Below, in pieces: positions 55,575-64,000 of a stretch of 64,000 nucleotides of DNA (position 1 is the first letter of the stretch; each line of letters opens with the position of its first letter). Source of the stretch: Litoribacterium kuwaitense (GTDB taxonomy: Bacteria > Bacillota > Bacilli > Bacillales > DSM-28697). The notes below the pieces were generated by a model. The model was not told the DNA's origin, made no database searches, and was given only the letters and a program-made list of their open reading frames with translations. The stretch is from contig NZ_JAALFC010000001.1 in assembly GCF_011058155.1 (NCBI RefSeq), positions 248,001 to 312,000 on the forward strand. Direction: 5' to 3'. The position numbers and the translations under genes were made by a program.

Positions 55575-56523
55575 GAAAAGGTTATTTTCTTTGTTTCAGT
55601 CTCGTCCCAGTGATTTTATATCTGGTGAGGAAGCGGCTAGACAGTTAGGCTGTTCGAGGGCGGCCATTTGGAAACACGTCAAAGAGCTTCAAGAGGAAGG
55701 GTTTGACATTGAGGCGGTGAATCGGAAAGGCTATCGTTTAAAGCACGTTCCGAATGCTCTTTCAGAAAATACGTTACTTGCGGGTCTCGAAACAGATACT
55801 TTTGGACAGCATTTGTACGTCTATCAAGCGCTACCTTCTACCCAAACGAAGCTTCATGAATTAGCTCAGCAAGGTGCAAAAGAAGGAACTGCCGTGATTT
55901 GTGATCAACAAACCAACGGCAGAGGCCGCTTACAACGTTCGTGGTATGGAGGTGAGGGTGGTAATATTGCTGTCAGTATGCTCCTCCGACCGAACATCCC
56001 ACTGCAGCAAGCGACACAGCTTACGCTCGTGATGGCGGTCGCATGTGCGGAAGCGATTGAAGAAGTTGCAGGCGTATATTGTCAAATAAAATGGCCCAAT
56101 GATCTTCTTTTAAATGGTAAAAAGCTTGCTGGCATTTTAACAGAAACGGTCGCTGAACCCGATCAAGTCGTGGCCGCGATCGTTGGCATCGGGATCAACG
56201 TGAACCAGTCTTGTAAGGAATGGCCCTTGGAACTGAGCGAGAAGGCAACATCACTGTTTTGTGAAGAAGGCAAACGTTTTGATCGGAATGCCTTGCTGCA
56301 GCAGCTTTTTCTTGAAGTGGAAAGGCTGTATAAGCTTTATAAAAAAGAAGGCTTTACAGTCATTCGACTGTTGTGGGAAGCACGAGCGGAAACAATAGGA
56401 AAGTATGTGCAACTCGAAGGTCTACAAGGTTATGTCACGGGCTTGTCTAGTGATGGAGCATTGGTCATTAAAGACGAATGTGGTCAATCCCATTCAGTGT
56501 ATATCACTGATATTGGGGAATAA
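55561..56523 (+). CDS. birA: Bifunctional biotin-protein ligase / biotin repressor
   Basis: 320 residues. N-terminal winged helix (about 15-65, GEEAARQLGCSRAAIWKHVKEL) for DNA binding, central ligase with QTNGRGRLQRSWY (biotin/AMP site, GRGRxxR) and KWPNDLL, C-terminal SH3-like domain. Attaches biotin to acetyl-CoA carboxylase and represses biotin genes. ATG 55561 is seven bases from GGAG, with ATG 55558 as alternative. Confidence 0.94.
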   Translation: MSMIKKRLFSLFQSRPSDFISGEEAARQLGCSRAAIWKHVKELQEEGFDIEAVNRKGYRLKHVPNALSENTLLAGLETDTFGQHLYVYQALPSTQTKLHELAQQGAKEGTAVICDQQTNGRGRLQRSWYGGEGGNIAVSMLLRPNIPLQQATQLTLVMAVACAEAIEEVAGVYCQIKWPNDLLLNGKKLAGILTETVAEPDQVVAAIVGIGINVNQSCKEWPLELSEKATSLFCEEGKRFDRNALLQQLFLEVERLYKLYKKEGFTVIRLLWEARAETIGKYVQLEGLQGYVTGLSSDGALVIKDECGQSHSVYITDIGE

Positions 56524-56537
56524 TATATGCTATACTA

Positions 56538-56592
56538 AGAACCGTTCAAGGACAGTATCTATTCATTGGAACTGTACCTCGAGAACGGTTCT
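56538..56592 (+). other. Long hairpin in the birA-panB gap
   Basis: AGAACCGTTC (56538-56547) and GAACGGTTCT (56583-56592) form a perfect 10-bp stem; inside, GACAGT and ACTGT can pair as well. A TATACT box (56531-56536) lies directly in front, so the hairpin could be at the very 5' end of a pan transcript. A poor T run (ATTTATG) follows, so a birA terminator is also possible. Confidence 0.4.
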
Positions 56593-56681
56593 ATTTATGC
56601 TGTTGACTGCTCTGATCGATAAAAGACAGGGACAGACTAGAAAAGGTGGCTGACATCTTTTCAAAAAGGGAGGAAAATGCG

Positions 56682-57512
56682 TTGAAAACGCTACGGTATT
56701 TACAAAAAAAGAAAGAAAACATGGAGCCGATTGTTATGCTTACGGCCTATGATTTTCCCTCCGCGTCACTCGCAGAGGATGCAAGTGTTGACATTATACT
56801 CGTTGGAGATTCTCTTGGTATGGTCGTGCTTGGCTATGAGTCCACTATTCGAGTGACGGTCGCTGACATGGTTCATCATGCACGCGCGGTCAAGCGTGGG
56901 GCCGAAAACACGCTCATCGTCGTTGATATGCCTTACCTTACCTACCACGGCTCCATTGAACAAACGGTCGAGACAGCGAGGTATATGATGCAGGAAACGG
57001 GGGCGCATGCGTTAAAGCTTGAGGGTGGTCAAGACATTTGTCCACAAATCGAAACGCTCGTCAAAGGGGGCGTACCGATTATCGGACACCTCGGTTTGAC
57101 ACCACAGTCAGTCGGCGTATTAGGCGGATTCCGCATCCAAGGAAAAACAGCAGATCAAGCAGCCCAACTTCTTGACGATGCGAAAGCGCTTGAACGTGCT
57201 GGGGTCAGTGCGATTGTCATTGAATGTGTACCTGCTGAAGTCGCTAGCGATTTAACAAAGGCCCTAAACATTCCCGTGATTGGAATTGGCGCAGGTGCAG
57301 AAACGGATGGACAAGTCCTCGTATACCATGATGTGCTCAATTATAGCCCTGCAAAAGCGCCTTCGTTCGCTAAAGTGTATGATCAAAGCTACGTCCGGAT
57401 GAAAACAGCGCTAACGCATTTTGCGGAAGAAGTGAGAACGCGCGCTTTCCCAGATGCTTCACACTCGTTTGCCATGACGGATGACGAATTAAAAAAGTGG
57501 CGGTCGCGATGA
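56682..57512 (+). CDS. panB: 3-methyl-2-oxobutanoate hydroxymethyltransferase
   Basis: 276 residues; first step of pantothenate synthesis with methylene-tetrahydrofolate. Motifs: MLTAYDFPSA, VGDSLGMVVLG (metal Asp), KLEGG and GLTPQSVGVLGG, ECVPAE. TTG 56682 is preferred: it gives the family N-terminus MKTLRYLQKKK and lies seven bases after AAGGGAGGAAAA; a GTG at 56646 would add twelve residues. Overlaps panC by four bases. Confidence 0.93.
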   Translation: MKTLRYLQKKKENMEPIVMLTAYDFPSASLAEDASVDIILVGDSLGMVVLGYESTIRVTVADMVHHARAVKRGAENTLIVVDMPYLTYHGSIEQTVETARYMMQETGAHALKLEGGQDICPQIETLVKGGVPIIGHLGLTPQSVGVLGGFRIQGKTADQAAQLLDDAKALERAGVSAIVIECVPAEVASDLTKALNIPVIGIGAGAETDGQVLVYHDVLNYSPAKAPSFAKVYDQSYVRMKTALTHFAEEVRTRAFPDASHSFAMTDDELKKWRSR

Positions 57513-58363
57513 AGCAAATAACTTCACTAAACGAAATGGTAGCGTTCGTCCACGACACAAAGCTCAAGCAAAAGTCAATCGGTTTTGTCCCGACAATGGG
57601 TTATTTGCATGAGGGACACCGCGCTCTCATAAAAGACGCACGGAAAGAAAATGATATCGTCGTCTTAAGTATCTTTGTGAATCCAACCCAGTTTGGCCCG
57701 AATGAGGATTTTGCCAAATATCCTAGGGATATGAAGAGAGACAGAGACATCGCAACAGCGGAGCAAGTTGATATTTTGTTTACCCCTACTGTGCAAGAGA
57801 TGTACCCGGTACAGCCTCTCCGCGTATCGCTCCAAGCCGGAAAAGCAGCCCGAGAACTATGTGGTGCGTCACGTCCAGGTCATTTTGACGGTGTGCTAAC
57901 CGTTTTGTTAAAGCTGTTTATGCTCATTCAGCCGGCTCGAGCTTATTTCGGCATGAAAGACGCACAACAGGTTGCCGTCGTTGAAGGGATGGTTCATGAG
58001 TATTTTCTTCCGGTGACGATAAGAAAGGTAGCAACGGTTCGAGAAGAAGACGGTTTAGCAAGGAGCTCCCGAAATGTCCGTTTAACGTCCGAGGAACGTA
58101 AAGAGGCGCCGGTATTGTATGAAAGTCTGCAATTTGTCAGACAATACTATGATGCTCATCCTCATTTAACCGTCGATGTACTGGAGGCTGAATGGCTTCG
58201 CTTTTTAGAAGAAAAGCTTCGTTTTGGATCCATTGACTACGCACGCATCTTGTCGTTTCCTGAGCTGCAGAAACCGACGTTCAAAGGACCTCAACTTGCT
58301 GCCCTGGCTGTTCGTTATTCAGCTGCCCGCCTCATAGATAATTTATTATGGGAGGAGGAATAA
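57509..58363 (+). CDS. panC: Pantothenate synthetase
   Basis: 284 residues; ATP-dependent condensation of pantoate and beta-alanine. Adenylate-forming HxGH type motif [28 protein letters not shown] and FGMKDAQQ, and [11 protein letters not shown] (KMSKS-like) are present. ATG 57509 overlaps the panB stop. Followed by panD in four bases. Confidence 0.95.
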   Translation: MKQITSLNEMVAFVHDTKLKQKSIGFVPTMGYLHEGHRALIKDARKENDIVVLSIFVNPTQFGPNEDFAKYPRDMKRDRDIATAEQVDILFTPTVQEMYPVQPLRVSLQAGKAARELCGASRPGHFDGVLTVLLKLFMLIQPARAYFGMKDAQQVAVVEGMVHEYFLPVTIRKVATVREEDGLARSSRNVRLTSEERKEAPVLYESLQFVRQYYDAHPHLTVDVLEAEWLRFLEEKLRFGSIDYARILSFPELQKPTFKGPQLAALAVRYSAARLIDNLLWEEE

Positions 58364-58367
58364 GCCC

Positions 58368-58751
58368 ATGCTGAAAACGATGATGTATGCAAAGCTCCAT
58401 AAAGCAATTGTCACAGAAGCAAACCTTCACTACGTTGGCAGCATTACGATTGATGAGGATTTACTCGACGCTGTCGGTATGCAGATGAATGAACGCGTAC
58501 AAATTGTGAACAATGCCAATGGTGCCCGCTTAGAGACATATATTATCCCTGGTCCGCGAGGTAGTGGGACCATTTGTTTAAATGGTGCTGCTGCTCGGCT
58601 CGTTCAAAAAGGAGACGAAGTGATCATCATTGCCTATGGCATTTTTGCAAAAGAGGAACTGGAAAACTTTGCTCCTAAAGTGGCTCTGCTTGATCGACAA
58701 AATCGGATTGAACGAATGCTCCTCGATGAACCCCATTCGACAGTTTTATAA
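58368..58751 (+). CDS. panD: Aspartate 1-decarboxylase proenzyme
   Basis: 127 residues; makes beta-alanine for PanC. Self-cleaves between Gly24 and Ser25 (YVGSITID) to form the pyruvoyl group; Lys9 and Tyr58-region GARLETYII are conserved. GGGAGGAGGAA precedes the ATG. Last gene of panBCD. In B. subtilis dinG comes next, but here no such gene is present. Confidence 0.95.
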   Translation: MLKTMMYAKLHKAIVTEANLHYVGSITIDEDLLDAVGMQMNERVQIVNNANGARLETYIIPGPRGSGTICLNGAAARLVQKGDEVIIIAYGIFAKEELENFAPKVALLDRQNRIERMLLDEPHSTVL

Positions 58752-58850
58752 AAGCAAACTGTACTTGCCTGCCATATGATAATGGGCTTGTGCTCTTCGC
58801 TGTTAACGGCACACACAAGTCGCAGCAAAAAACGAAAGAGCGTCATATTC

Positions 58851-58882
58851 AAGCCTCCTGACCTTTTGAGGGAGGCTTTATT
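58851..58882 (+). terminator. Terminator of panBCD
   Basis: AAGCCTCC (58851-58858) with GGAGGCTT (58871-58878), extended by CT/AG; weak T run (TATT) after it. Confidence 0.6.
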
Positions 58883-59003
58883 CACCATATCTCTATGTTG
58901 ATTAAGTATGGTATGTCGTTACACTCATGACGAGCGTGTCTTCTGCTGTTATACTAGACTAGGAAGAATCGTTAGCAGACCAAAAAAGAGAGGCGAAAGA
59001 AAC

Positions 59004-59183
59004 ATGGATCAAAAGGGTGTTAGAACGCTGGCAACCCAATCACTCCAGCATCATAAAGATCTATACAAAATCGTCGATGCACTCAACCGGACGTTAAAAG
59101 AGGACGACCTGATGTTTGGTCTTTCTTTAGATGATAACGATCCAGAGCAAGCAGTCTTCACGATTTACCGCACGTCCAAATGA
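59004..59183 (+). CDS. ypmA: Small conserved protein YpmA (DUF4264-like)
   Basis: 59-residue soluble protein (MDQKGVRTLATQSLQHHKDLYKIVD...). ATG 59004 with GAGAGG nine bases before. Order ypmA-ypmB-aspB and size fit B. subtilis. Its last four bases overlap ypmB. No known function. Confidence 0.72.
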   Translation: MDQKGVRTLATQSLQHHKDLYKIVDALNRTLKEDDLMFGLSLDDNDPEQAVFTIYRTSK

Positions 59184-59662
59184 GTAAAATCATTAGCGTC
59201 ATTGGTGTCATTGTCTTTCTTCTTCTAAGCTGGCTGCTTGTAGATACATATGTTACAGCGCGTGAACCATTAATAGAAGAACAGACAGTCGCTGAAGAGA
59301 GACTTTTAAACGCTCATTCGTTTGCAGGAATCACTGAGCGACAAACGTATTATGGTGAAACAACCGTTCACGTCTTTAAAGGGATGCTTGACGGAGAGTC
59401 GCACATCGCTTGGGTCCCTGCCTCGTCTGAAGAAGATATTCTTGTCAAGCAAACAGCAGATGGAGTTGACAAGAAAACCATTATTGATACATTAAAAGCC
59501 GACGGGAAGCCAGAAAAGATTCTCGATATTCGCCTTGGATTACGAAATCAACAGCCGGTTTGGCGCGCTGTGTACATCGCAGAAGATCAGCGTCAGTATT
59601 ATGAATACTACTCATTTCAAGACGGTACGTTTTTAGAATCTATCTCACTGAAACGATCTTAG
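59180..59662 (+). CDS. ypmB: Membrane-anchored protein YpmB (DUF5590)
   Basis: 160 residues; an N-terminal membrane anchor (about 3-22) and an extracytoplasmic domain of the YpmB/PepSY-like type. Starts inside the ypmA stop (ATGA overlap) and precedes aspB by 13 bases, hence co-transcribed. Function unknown. Confidence 0.78.
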   Translation: MSKIISVIGVIVFLLLSWLLVDTYVTAREPLIEEQTVAEERLLNAHSFAGITERQTYYGETTVHVFKGMLDGESHIAWVPASSEEDILVKQTADGVDKKTIIDTLKADGKPEKILDIRLGLRNQQPVWRAVYIAEDQRQYYEYYSFQDGTFLESISLKRS

Positions 59663-59675
59663 GGGGAGTTTAGTT

Positions 59676-60860
59676 ATGGAATTAGCAAAAAGAGTTGCTG
59701 CTTTAACACCGTCAGCCACACTGGCCATCACTTCAAAAGCAAAAGCACTACGTGAGGAAGGTCATGATGTCATTGGTTTAGGGGCCGGCGAGCCCGATTT
59801 TAATACACCTGAACACATTTTAAGTGCTGCAAAGCAAGCGATGGATGAAGGCCATACAAAATATACGCCTTCAGGTGGATTGCCTCGCCTGAAGGCAGCC
59901 ATTGTCGCTAAGCTTCAACAAGACCAAAAGCTGACATATGAGCAAGATGAAGTGATTGTAACGACAGGTGCAAAGCATGCACTTTACACCCTGTTTCAAG
60001 TGTTGCTAAATAAAGGTGATGAAGTGATCATTCCAGCGCCATATTGGGTGAGCTATCCTGAGCAAGTAAAGCTTGCTGAAGGGGAGCCAGTCTTCGTACA
60101 TACCGATGAAACGACAGGCTTTAAGCTGACACCTGATATCCTTGAGCACAAGATAACTGATCAAACGAAAGCGGTGATAATCAATTCGCCGAGCAATCCA
60201 ACCGGTGCGATGTATACAAAAGAAGAGCTGCAGGCACTTGGCGACGTATGTCTACGTCATAACGTGTTAATCGTTTCTGACGAGATCTATGAGAAGCTCG
60301 TCTACGGCGAGGTTGTTCATACGTCCATTGCCGAATTGTCTGCTGAGCTAAAAAAGCAGACGATCATCATTAATGGCTTAAGTAAATCACATTCGATGAC
60401 GGGTTGGCGAATTGGCTATGCTGTTGGTGATCGGCGCATCATTAAAGCAATGACCTCTTTGGCGAGTCATTCGACATCAAATCCGACCTCTGTTGCGCAG
60501 TATGCTGCCATTGCAGCGTACGAAGGCAGTCAAGAACCGGTAGATGTGATGAAGAAAGCCTTTAGTGAGCGGTTAGATGAAACGTATAAAGCGTTAGTTG
60601 CCATCCCAGGCGTCGCTTGTGTTAAGCCGACGGGTGCGTTTTATCTATATCCAAATGTAAAACAAGCGGCTGAGCAGTGTGGCTTCAGCAATGTCGATGC
60701 GTGGGTGGAAGCCCTCTTAGATGAAGAAAAAGTGGCGGTTGTTCCTGGCTCTGGATTTGGTACACCTGATTATATCCGTTTGTCGTACGCAACATCGATG
60801 GACAACTTGCATGAAGCGGTGGCAAGAATGGCACGCTTTGTGGAAAAACATCGTCAATAA
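59676..60860 (+). CDS. aspB: Aspartate aminotransferase
   Basis: 394-residue fold type I aminotransferase (class Ib). GLGAGEPDFNTP, NSPSNPTGAMY and the PLP lysine in NGLSKSHSMTGWRIGY (about K239) are conserved. Interconverts aspartate/2-oxoglutarate with oxaloacetate/glutamate. AGGGGGAG precedes ATG 59676. Next to asnS, so aspartate/asparagine metabolism is grouped. Confidence 0.94.
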   Translation: MELAKRVAALTPSATLAITSKAKALREEGHDVIGLGAGEPDFNTPEHILSAAKQAMDEGHTKYTPSGGLPRLKAAIVAKLQQDQKLTYEQDEVIVTTGAKHALYTLFQVLLNKGDEVIIPAPYWVSYPEQVKLAEGEPVFVHTDETTGFKLTPDILEHKITDQTKAVIINSPSNPTGAMYTKEELQALGDVCLRHNVLIVSDEIYEKLVYGEVVHTSIAELSAELKKQTIIINGLSKSHSMTGWRIGYAVGDRRIIKAMTSLASHSTSNPTSVAQYAAIAAYEGSQEPVDVMKKAFSERLDETYKALVAIPGVACVKPTGAFYLYPNVKQAAEQCGFSNVDAWVEALLDEEKVAVVPGSGFGTPDYIRLSYATSMDNLHEAVARMARFVEKHRQ

Positions 60861-60887
60861 CAAGATTGTCGAGTAAAAAAGAAAAAC

Positions 60888-60918
60888 AACGAGTGGTTCG
60901 TCTATGGAGCCACTCGTT
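60888..60918 (+). terminator. Hairpin between aspB and asnS
   Basis: AACGAGTGG (60888-60896) and CCACTCGTT (60910-60918), perfect 9-bp stem; only TTTG follows, so it may act as a partial terminator or processing site. Confidence 0.5.
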
Positions 60919-60943
60919 TGCACTGAAAAAATGAGGAAGGAAG

Positions 60944-62245
60944 ATGACGACGATGCAAAACAAAACGATTAAACAGACGGTCAACCATGTTGGTGAAACA
61001 GTGACCATTGGCGCATGGCTGACAAATAAACGTTCCAGCGGAAAAATTGCTTTTTTACAGCTACGTGATGGCACTGGCTTCATCCAAGGAATTGTCGTAA
61101 AAGCCGCTGATGAAGATATTTTTACGAAAGCAAAAGCATTGACACAGGAAACGTCAATGTATGTCACAGGCTTGGTCAAAGCTGATGAACGTTCTCCATT
61201 AGGAGTAGAATTAGAAGTTACAGACATTGAAATCATTCACGAAGCCGTTGATTATCCGATTACACCAAAAGAGCATGGGACAGAATTTCTAATGGATCAT
61301 CGTCACCTTTGGTTGCGTTCGTCAAAACAGCACGCGCAAATGGTCATTCGTGATCAAATTATTCGTGCTACCTACGAATTTTTCCATAAAGAAGGGTTTG
61401 TTCAAGTTGACGCGCCAATTTTAACGTCAACGAGTGCTGAAGGAACGACAGAGTTATTCCATACGAAATACTTTGATGAAGATGCGTACTTATCGCAATC
61501 TGGTCAATTGTATATGGAAGCAGCTGCCATGGCACTTGGACGCGTTTATTCTTTTGGTCCGACATTTCGTGCTGAGAAATCAAAAACACGCCGCCACCTT
61601 ATCGAATTTTGGATGATCGAGCCGGAAATGGCTTTTTGTACACATGAAGAAAGCCTTGCCATTCAAGAGGCGTATGTGCAGCACCTCGTGTCTTCCGTAC
61701 TAGAGCATTGTAGCGTAGAGCTTCAGACATTAAACCGTGATCCTGAGATGTTAAAAAAGATATTAGCGCCGTTTCCACGCATTACATATACAAAAGCGAT
61801 TGAACTGCTACATGAGAAAGGGTTCGACGATATTGTGTGGGGCGATGACTTTGGTGCACCACACGAAACGGCGATTGCAGATCATTTTGACCTGCCTGTG
61901 TTTATCACCCATTACCCAACATCGCTAAAAGCATTTTATATGAAGCCTGATCCGAACAATTCTGCTGTCGTTGAATGTGCAGACTTAATTGCGCCTGAAG
62001 GTTATGGGGAGATTATTGGTGGTTCTGCACGGATCGATGATCTCGCTCTTATGGAAGAACGTTACAAGGAGCACAATCTCGATCAAGAATCGTACGGCTG
62101 GTACCTTGATTTACGTAAGTACGGCTCAGTTCCTCATGCAGGCTTTGGTCTTGGCTTGGAACGGACGGTGGCGTGGATCGCAGGAATTGAGCATGTGAGA
62201 GAAACGATTCCGTTCCCAAGGCTTCTGAATCGTCTAACGCCTTGA
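60944..62245 (+). CDS. asnS: Asparaginyl-tRNA synthetase
   Basis: 433-residue class IIb synthetase: N-terminal OB anticodon-binding domain (about 15-110) and catalytic core with motif 2 [26 protein letters not shown] and motif 3 [13 protein letters not shown]. The leader is only 83 bases, too short for a T-box. ATG 60944; ATG 60953 is also possible. The name rests on similarity to AsnS rather than AspS (which has an extra insertion domain and is longer). Confidence 0.94.
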   Translation: MTTMQNKTIKQTVNHVGETVTIGAWLTNKRSSGKIAFLQLRDGTGFIQGIVVKAADEDIFTKAKALTQETSMYVTGLVKADERSPLGVELEVTDIEIIHEAVDYPITPKEHGTEFLMDHRHLWLRSSKQHAQMVIRDQIIRATYEFFHKEGFVQVDAPILTSTSAEGTTELFHTKYFDEDAYLSQSGQLYMEAAAMALGRVYSFGPTFRAEKSKTRRHLIEFWMIEPEMAFCTHEESLAIQEAYVQHLVSSVLEHCSVELQTLNRDPEMLKKILAPFPRITYTKAIELLHEKGFDDIVWGDDFGAPHETAIADHFDLPVFITHYPTSLKAFYMKPDPNNSAVVECADLIAPEGYGEIIGGSARIDDLALMEERYKEHNLDQESYGWYLDLRKYGSVPHAGFGLGLERTVAWIAGIEHVRETIPFPRLLNRLTP

Positions 62246-62276
62246 TGATGTATTTGAGAAAAGGGAGTGGGATTTG

Positions 62277-62975
62277 ATGAACGAAAAAACGTTCGTTCAG
62301 CTCATGCAGCAAGGGAGTTTCGCTGTACCTTCATTTCTCATAACGTCCTACAGCAAACTCGGATTAAACGATCATGAGTGGGTTTTAATTATGCATATTT
62401 GGCATCTGCAGCAACGTGGCGTACAGTTTCCAAGCCCTCATGAGCTATCACAAGTGATGTCTGCTCATGAAGACGACATTCAAGCGATGCTAGCCTCTTT
62501 AATTCGCCGCGGCTTAATTGACCTTAAAGACGATTTAGAGAGCGGAGATATGAAATCAGAAACGTTGTCATTGGAACCACTCTTTAAAAAGTGTTACGAA
62601 TGGCGTGAGAACATGACCGCTCGACAAAACGCGAAAGATGAAGAGGAAAAAGCGGATGAGCTATTCGGGCTGTTTGAGCAGGAATTTGGGCGGGCTTTAT
62701 CCCCTATCGAATACGAAACGCTAAGCATGTGGGTGGATAAGGATGACTATTCGACTAGCCTCATTAAAGCCGCTTTGCGTGAAGCTGTTTTAGGTGGCAA
62801 ACTCAGCTTTCGCTATATTGATCGCATTTTATTTGAATGGCAAAAAAATCAAGTAAAAACCGTGGAAGATGCACAAAAGCATGCAAAGCAGTTTCGTGAT
62901 AGGAAGAGGCAGGCACCGCAAGATTCGTCGGCTGCGAGGACAGCGACGGTCCCTTTTTATAATTGGCTAGAGTAA
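62277..62975 (+). CDS. dnaD: DNA replication initiation protein DnaD
   Basis: 232 residues. N-terminal winged-helix oligomerisation domain (about 10-100) and C-terminal DDBH2 domain (about 130-200, ending in the RYIDRILFEWQKNQVKT segment, YxxxI motif type), needed for loading the helicase DnaC at oriC and for PriA restart. ATG 62277 after GGGAGTGGG. nth follows after 18 bases. Confidence 0.94.
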   Translation: MNEKTFVQLMQQGSFAVPSFLITSYSKLGLNDHEWVLIMHIWHLQQRGVQFPSPHELSQVMSAHEDDIQAMLASLIRRGLIDLKDDLESGDMKSETLSLEPLFKKCYEWRENMTARQNAKDEEEKADELFGLFEQEFGRALSPIEYETLSMWVDKDDYSTSLIKAALREAVLGGKLSFRYIDRILFEWQKNQVKTVEDAQKHAKQFRDRKRQAPQDSSAARTATVPFYNWLE

Positions 62976-62993
62976 AGGGAGGAGGGGAAGCGT

Positions 62994-63647
62994 ATGCTCT
63001 CAAAAAAAGCAACCATTGAAGCCATTGAGACGATGGGAGAGATGTTTCCTGAGGCGCAGTGTGAGCTGCGCCATGAAAATGCATTTGAATTGTTAATCGC
63101 GGTCGTTTTATCGGCTCAATGCACAGATGCGCTTGTGAACAAAGTGACCGCTTCATTATTTCAAAAATATAACAGGCCAGAGGACTTTATTGCCGTTCCT
63201 TTAGAAGAGCTGCAAAACGATATTCGTTCGATCGGTCTTTATCGCAATAAGTCTAAAAACATCCAAAAGCTTAGTCAACAATTGCTTGAGCAGCACAGTG
63301 GGGAAGTGCCAAACAGTAGAGAAGCCTTGGAAGCACTCCCGGGCGTTGGACGAAAGACGGCCAACGTCGTGCTGTCTGTTGCATTTAACGAGCCAGCCAT
63401 CGCTGTAGATACCCACGTTGAGCGGGTAAGCAAACGACTTGGAATTTGCCGATGGAAAGATTCTGTACGACAAGTGGAAGAGACGCTTATGGCAAAGCTA
63501 CCTCCCGAAGCATGGAGTATAACGCATCACCGAATGATCTTTTTTGGACGCTACCACTGTAAGGCGCAGTCGCCGCAGTGTCGAGAGTGTCCGCTTCTTG
63601 ATATGTGTCGAGAAGGGCAGAAAAGAATGAAGGGGGCAGCTGTATGA
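62994..63647 (+). CDS. nth: Endonuclease III
   Basis: 217-residue DNA glycosylase/AP lyase for oxidised pyrimidines. Helix-hairpin-helix LPGVGRKTANVV with the catalytic lysine (about K121), VDTHVERVSKRLG with the catalytic aspartate, and the 4Fe-4S cluster CKAQSPQCRECPLLDMC (C-X6-C-X2-C-X5-C). AGGGAGGAGGGG precedes the ATG. Overlaps ypoC by four bases. Confidence 0.96.
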   Translation: MLSKKATIEAIETMGEMFPEAQCELRHENAFELLIAVVLSAQCTDALVNKVTASLFQKYNRPEDFIAVPLEELQNDIRSIGLYRNKSKNIQKLSQQLLEQHSGEVPNSREALEALPGVGRKTANVVLSVAFNEPAIAVDTHVERVSKRLGICRWKDSVRQVEETLMAKLPPEAWSITHHRMIFFGRYHCKAQSPQCRECPLLDMCREGQKRMKGAAV

Positions 63648-64000
63648 CGGCCATTCAAGTGCCTGCATCATTTAGCATTCGTCCTTTTTATGAGCAGAGT
63701 GCCCGCATTCATCTGCCAAAAGGCGATGCGCCGTTATCTGCATGGCTTGAGAGCGTCCCTTTTGCCATTGATGTAGCAGCGGCGCTTCATGAGCCGCATG
63801 TCCGTATATATGAAGCGCCATACTCCGAGTTTAATGAAGTGTTTAACTGGTGGGAAGACACGTGGAAAGGACCGATTCAAACGGCGTTTTCAAACGATGA
63901 GAAGGATGTTGCTGGCCCGATGATGATTCAAGGCACTGCAAATTTTCTCTCCCTATTGTTTTGGATCGGACGCCAACCTGTTCAAGCATTGACCAGTTGG
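63644..64000 (+). CDS. ypoC: YpoC family protein, N-terminal 119 residues (cut by window edge)
   Basis: Frame open from ATG 63644 (inside the nth stop, ATGA) to the window end with no stop. The sequence (SFSIRPFYEQSARIHLP, FNEVFNWWEDTWKGP) fits the YpoC protein that lies between nth and ponA in Bacillus. Helical, soluble, no known function. Confidence 0.75.
   Translation, partial: MTAIQVPASFSIRPFYEQSARIHLPKGDAPLSAWLESVPFAIDVAAALHEPHVRIYEAPYSEFNEVFNWWEDTWKGPIQTAFSNDEKDVAGPMMIQGTANFLSLLFWIGRQPVQALTSW

Noticed and set aside
56538-56592. BirA operator
   Set aside because: The half-sites do not resemble the TTAAC-type biotin operator of Bacillus; they are AGAACCGTTC/GAACGGTTCT.
60861-60943. T-box leader of asnS
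   Set aside because: Gap of only 83 bases and no T-box signature; it holds just a simple hairpin.

Overview
The window is a 64 kb chromosomal segment of an endospore-forming member of the Bacillaceae. Spore genes (spoIVA, sleB-ypeB, ypjB), bacillithiol genes (bshA, bshB1, ypdA), menaquinone genes (hepS-menH-hepT), a TRAP-type tryptophan regulator and a gene order that closely follows the Bacillus subtilis serA-to-ypoC region (from memory) all point there. The genus cannot be fixed from this sequence alone; an alkaliphilic or environmental Bacillus relative is plausible. Almost all genes read on the + strand; only serA, fer and ypjC are on the - strand.

Layout. 1-1.7 kb: serA (cut by the window edge) and ferredoxin. 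1.85-7.8 kb: ypbB-recQ-ypbD-ypbE, ypbF-ypbG and mecB (ypbH). 8-12.1 kb: gudB, ypdA-ansA, prsW. 12.4-22.4 kb: sleB-ypeB, motI-ypfB, cmk-plsC-rpsA homologue, fni, yphA, der, gpsA. 22.7-25.3 kb: yphE-yphF and spoIVA, the last with a good SigE-type promoter. 25.3-26.4 kb: a 1.1 kb gap holding an ORF-less, apparently deleted group II intron directly behind the spoIVA terminator, then the hbs leader. 26.4-42.3 kb: hbs, mtrB (TRAP), hepS-menH-hepT, ndk, cheR and the aromatic supraoperon aroF-aroB-aroH-trpEDCFBA-hisC-tyrA. 42.8-50.8 kb: ypiA, ypiB, ypiF, qcrABC, ypjA, ypjB, a membrane zinc peptidase, ypjC. 51-64 kb: ypjD-dapB-mgsA-bshB1-bshA-cca-birA, panBCD, ypmA-ypmB-aspB, asnS-dnaD-nth-ypoC (ypoC cut by the edge).

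How it works together. The trp leader carries eleven evenly spaced NAG triplets followed by an intrinsic terminator, and the regulator that would bind them (MtrB) is encoded 7 kb upstream, so a complete TRAP attenuation circuit is visible. The aro genes feed chorismate to trp, to tyrA/hisC and to menaquinone, whose side chain and last methylation are encoded just upstream; menaquinol is oxidised by the QcrABC complex encoded downstream.

Points out of the ordinary: apparent frameshifts in aroF (chorismate synthase) and ypiA; absence of folE, aroE/aroA (EPSP synthase) and dinG from positions where B. subtilis has them; a perfect 11-bp hairpin that buries the ypjB ribosome binding site; and a dispersed family of hairpins built on a GTAGAC/GTCTAC core in several intergenic gaps. 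No rRNA, tRNA, CRISPR array, prophage or insertion sequence with a transposase was seen. I did not find a clearly new multi-gene system; the window is mainly conserved housekeeping sequence.
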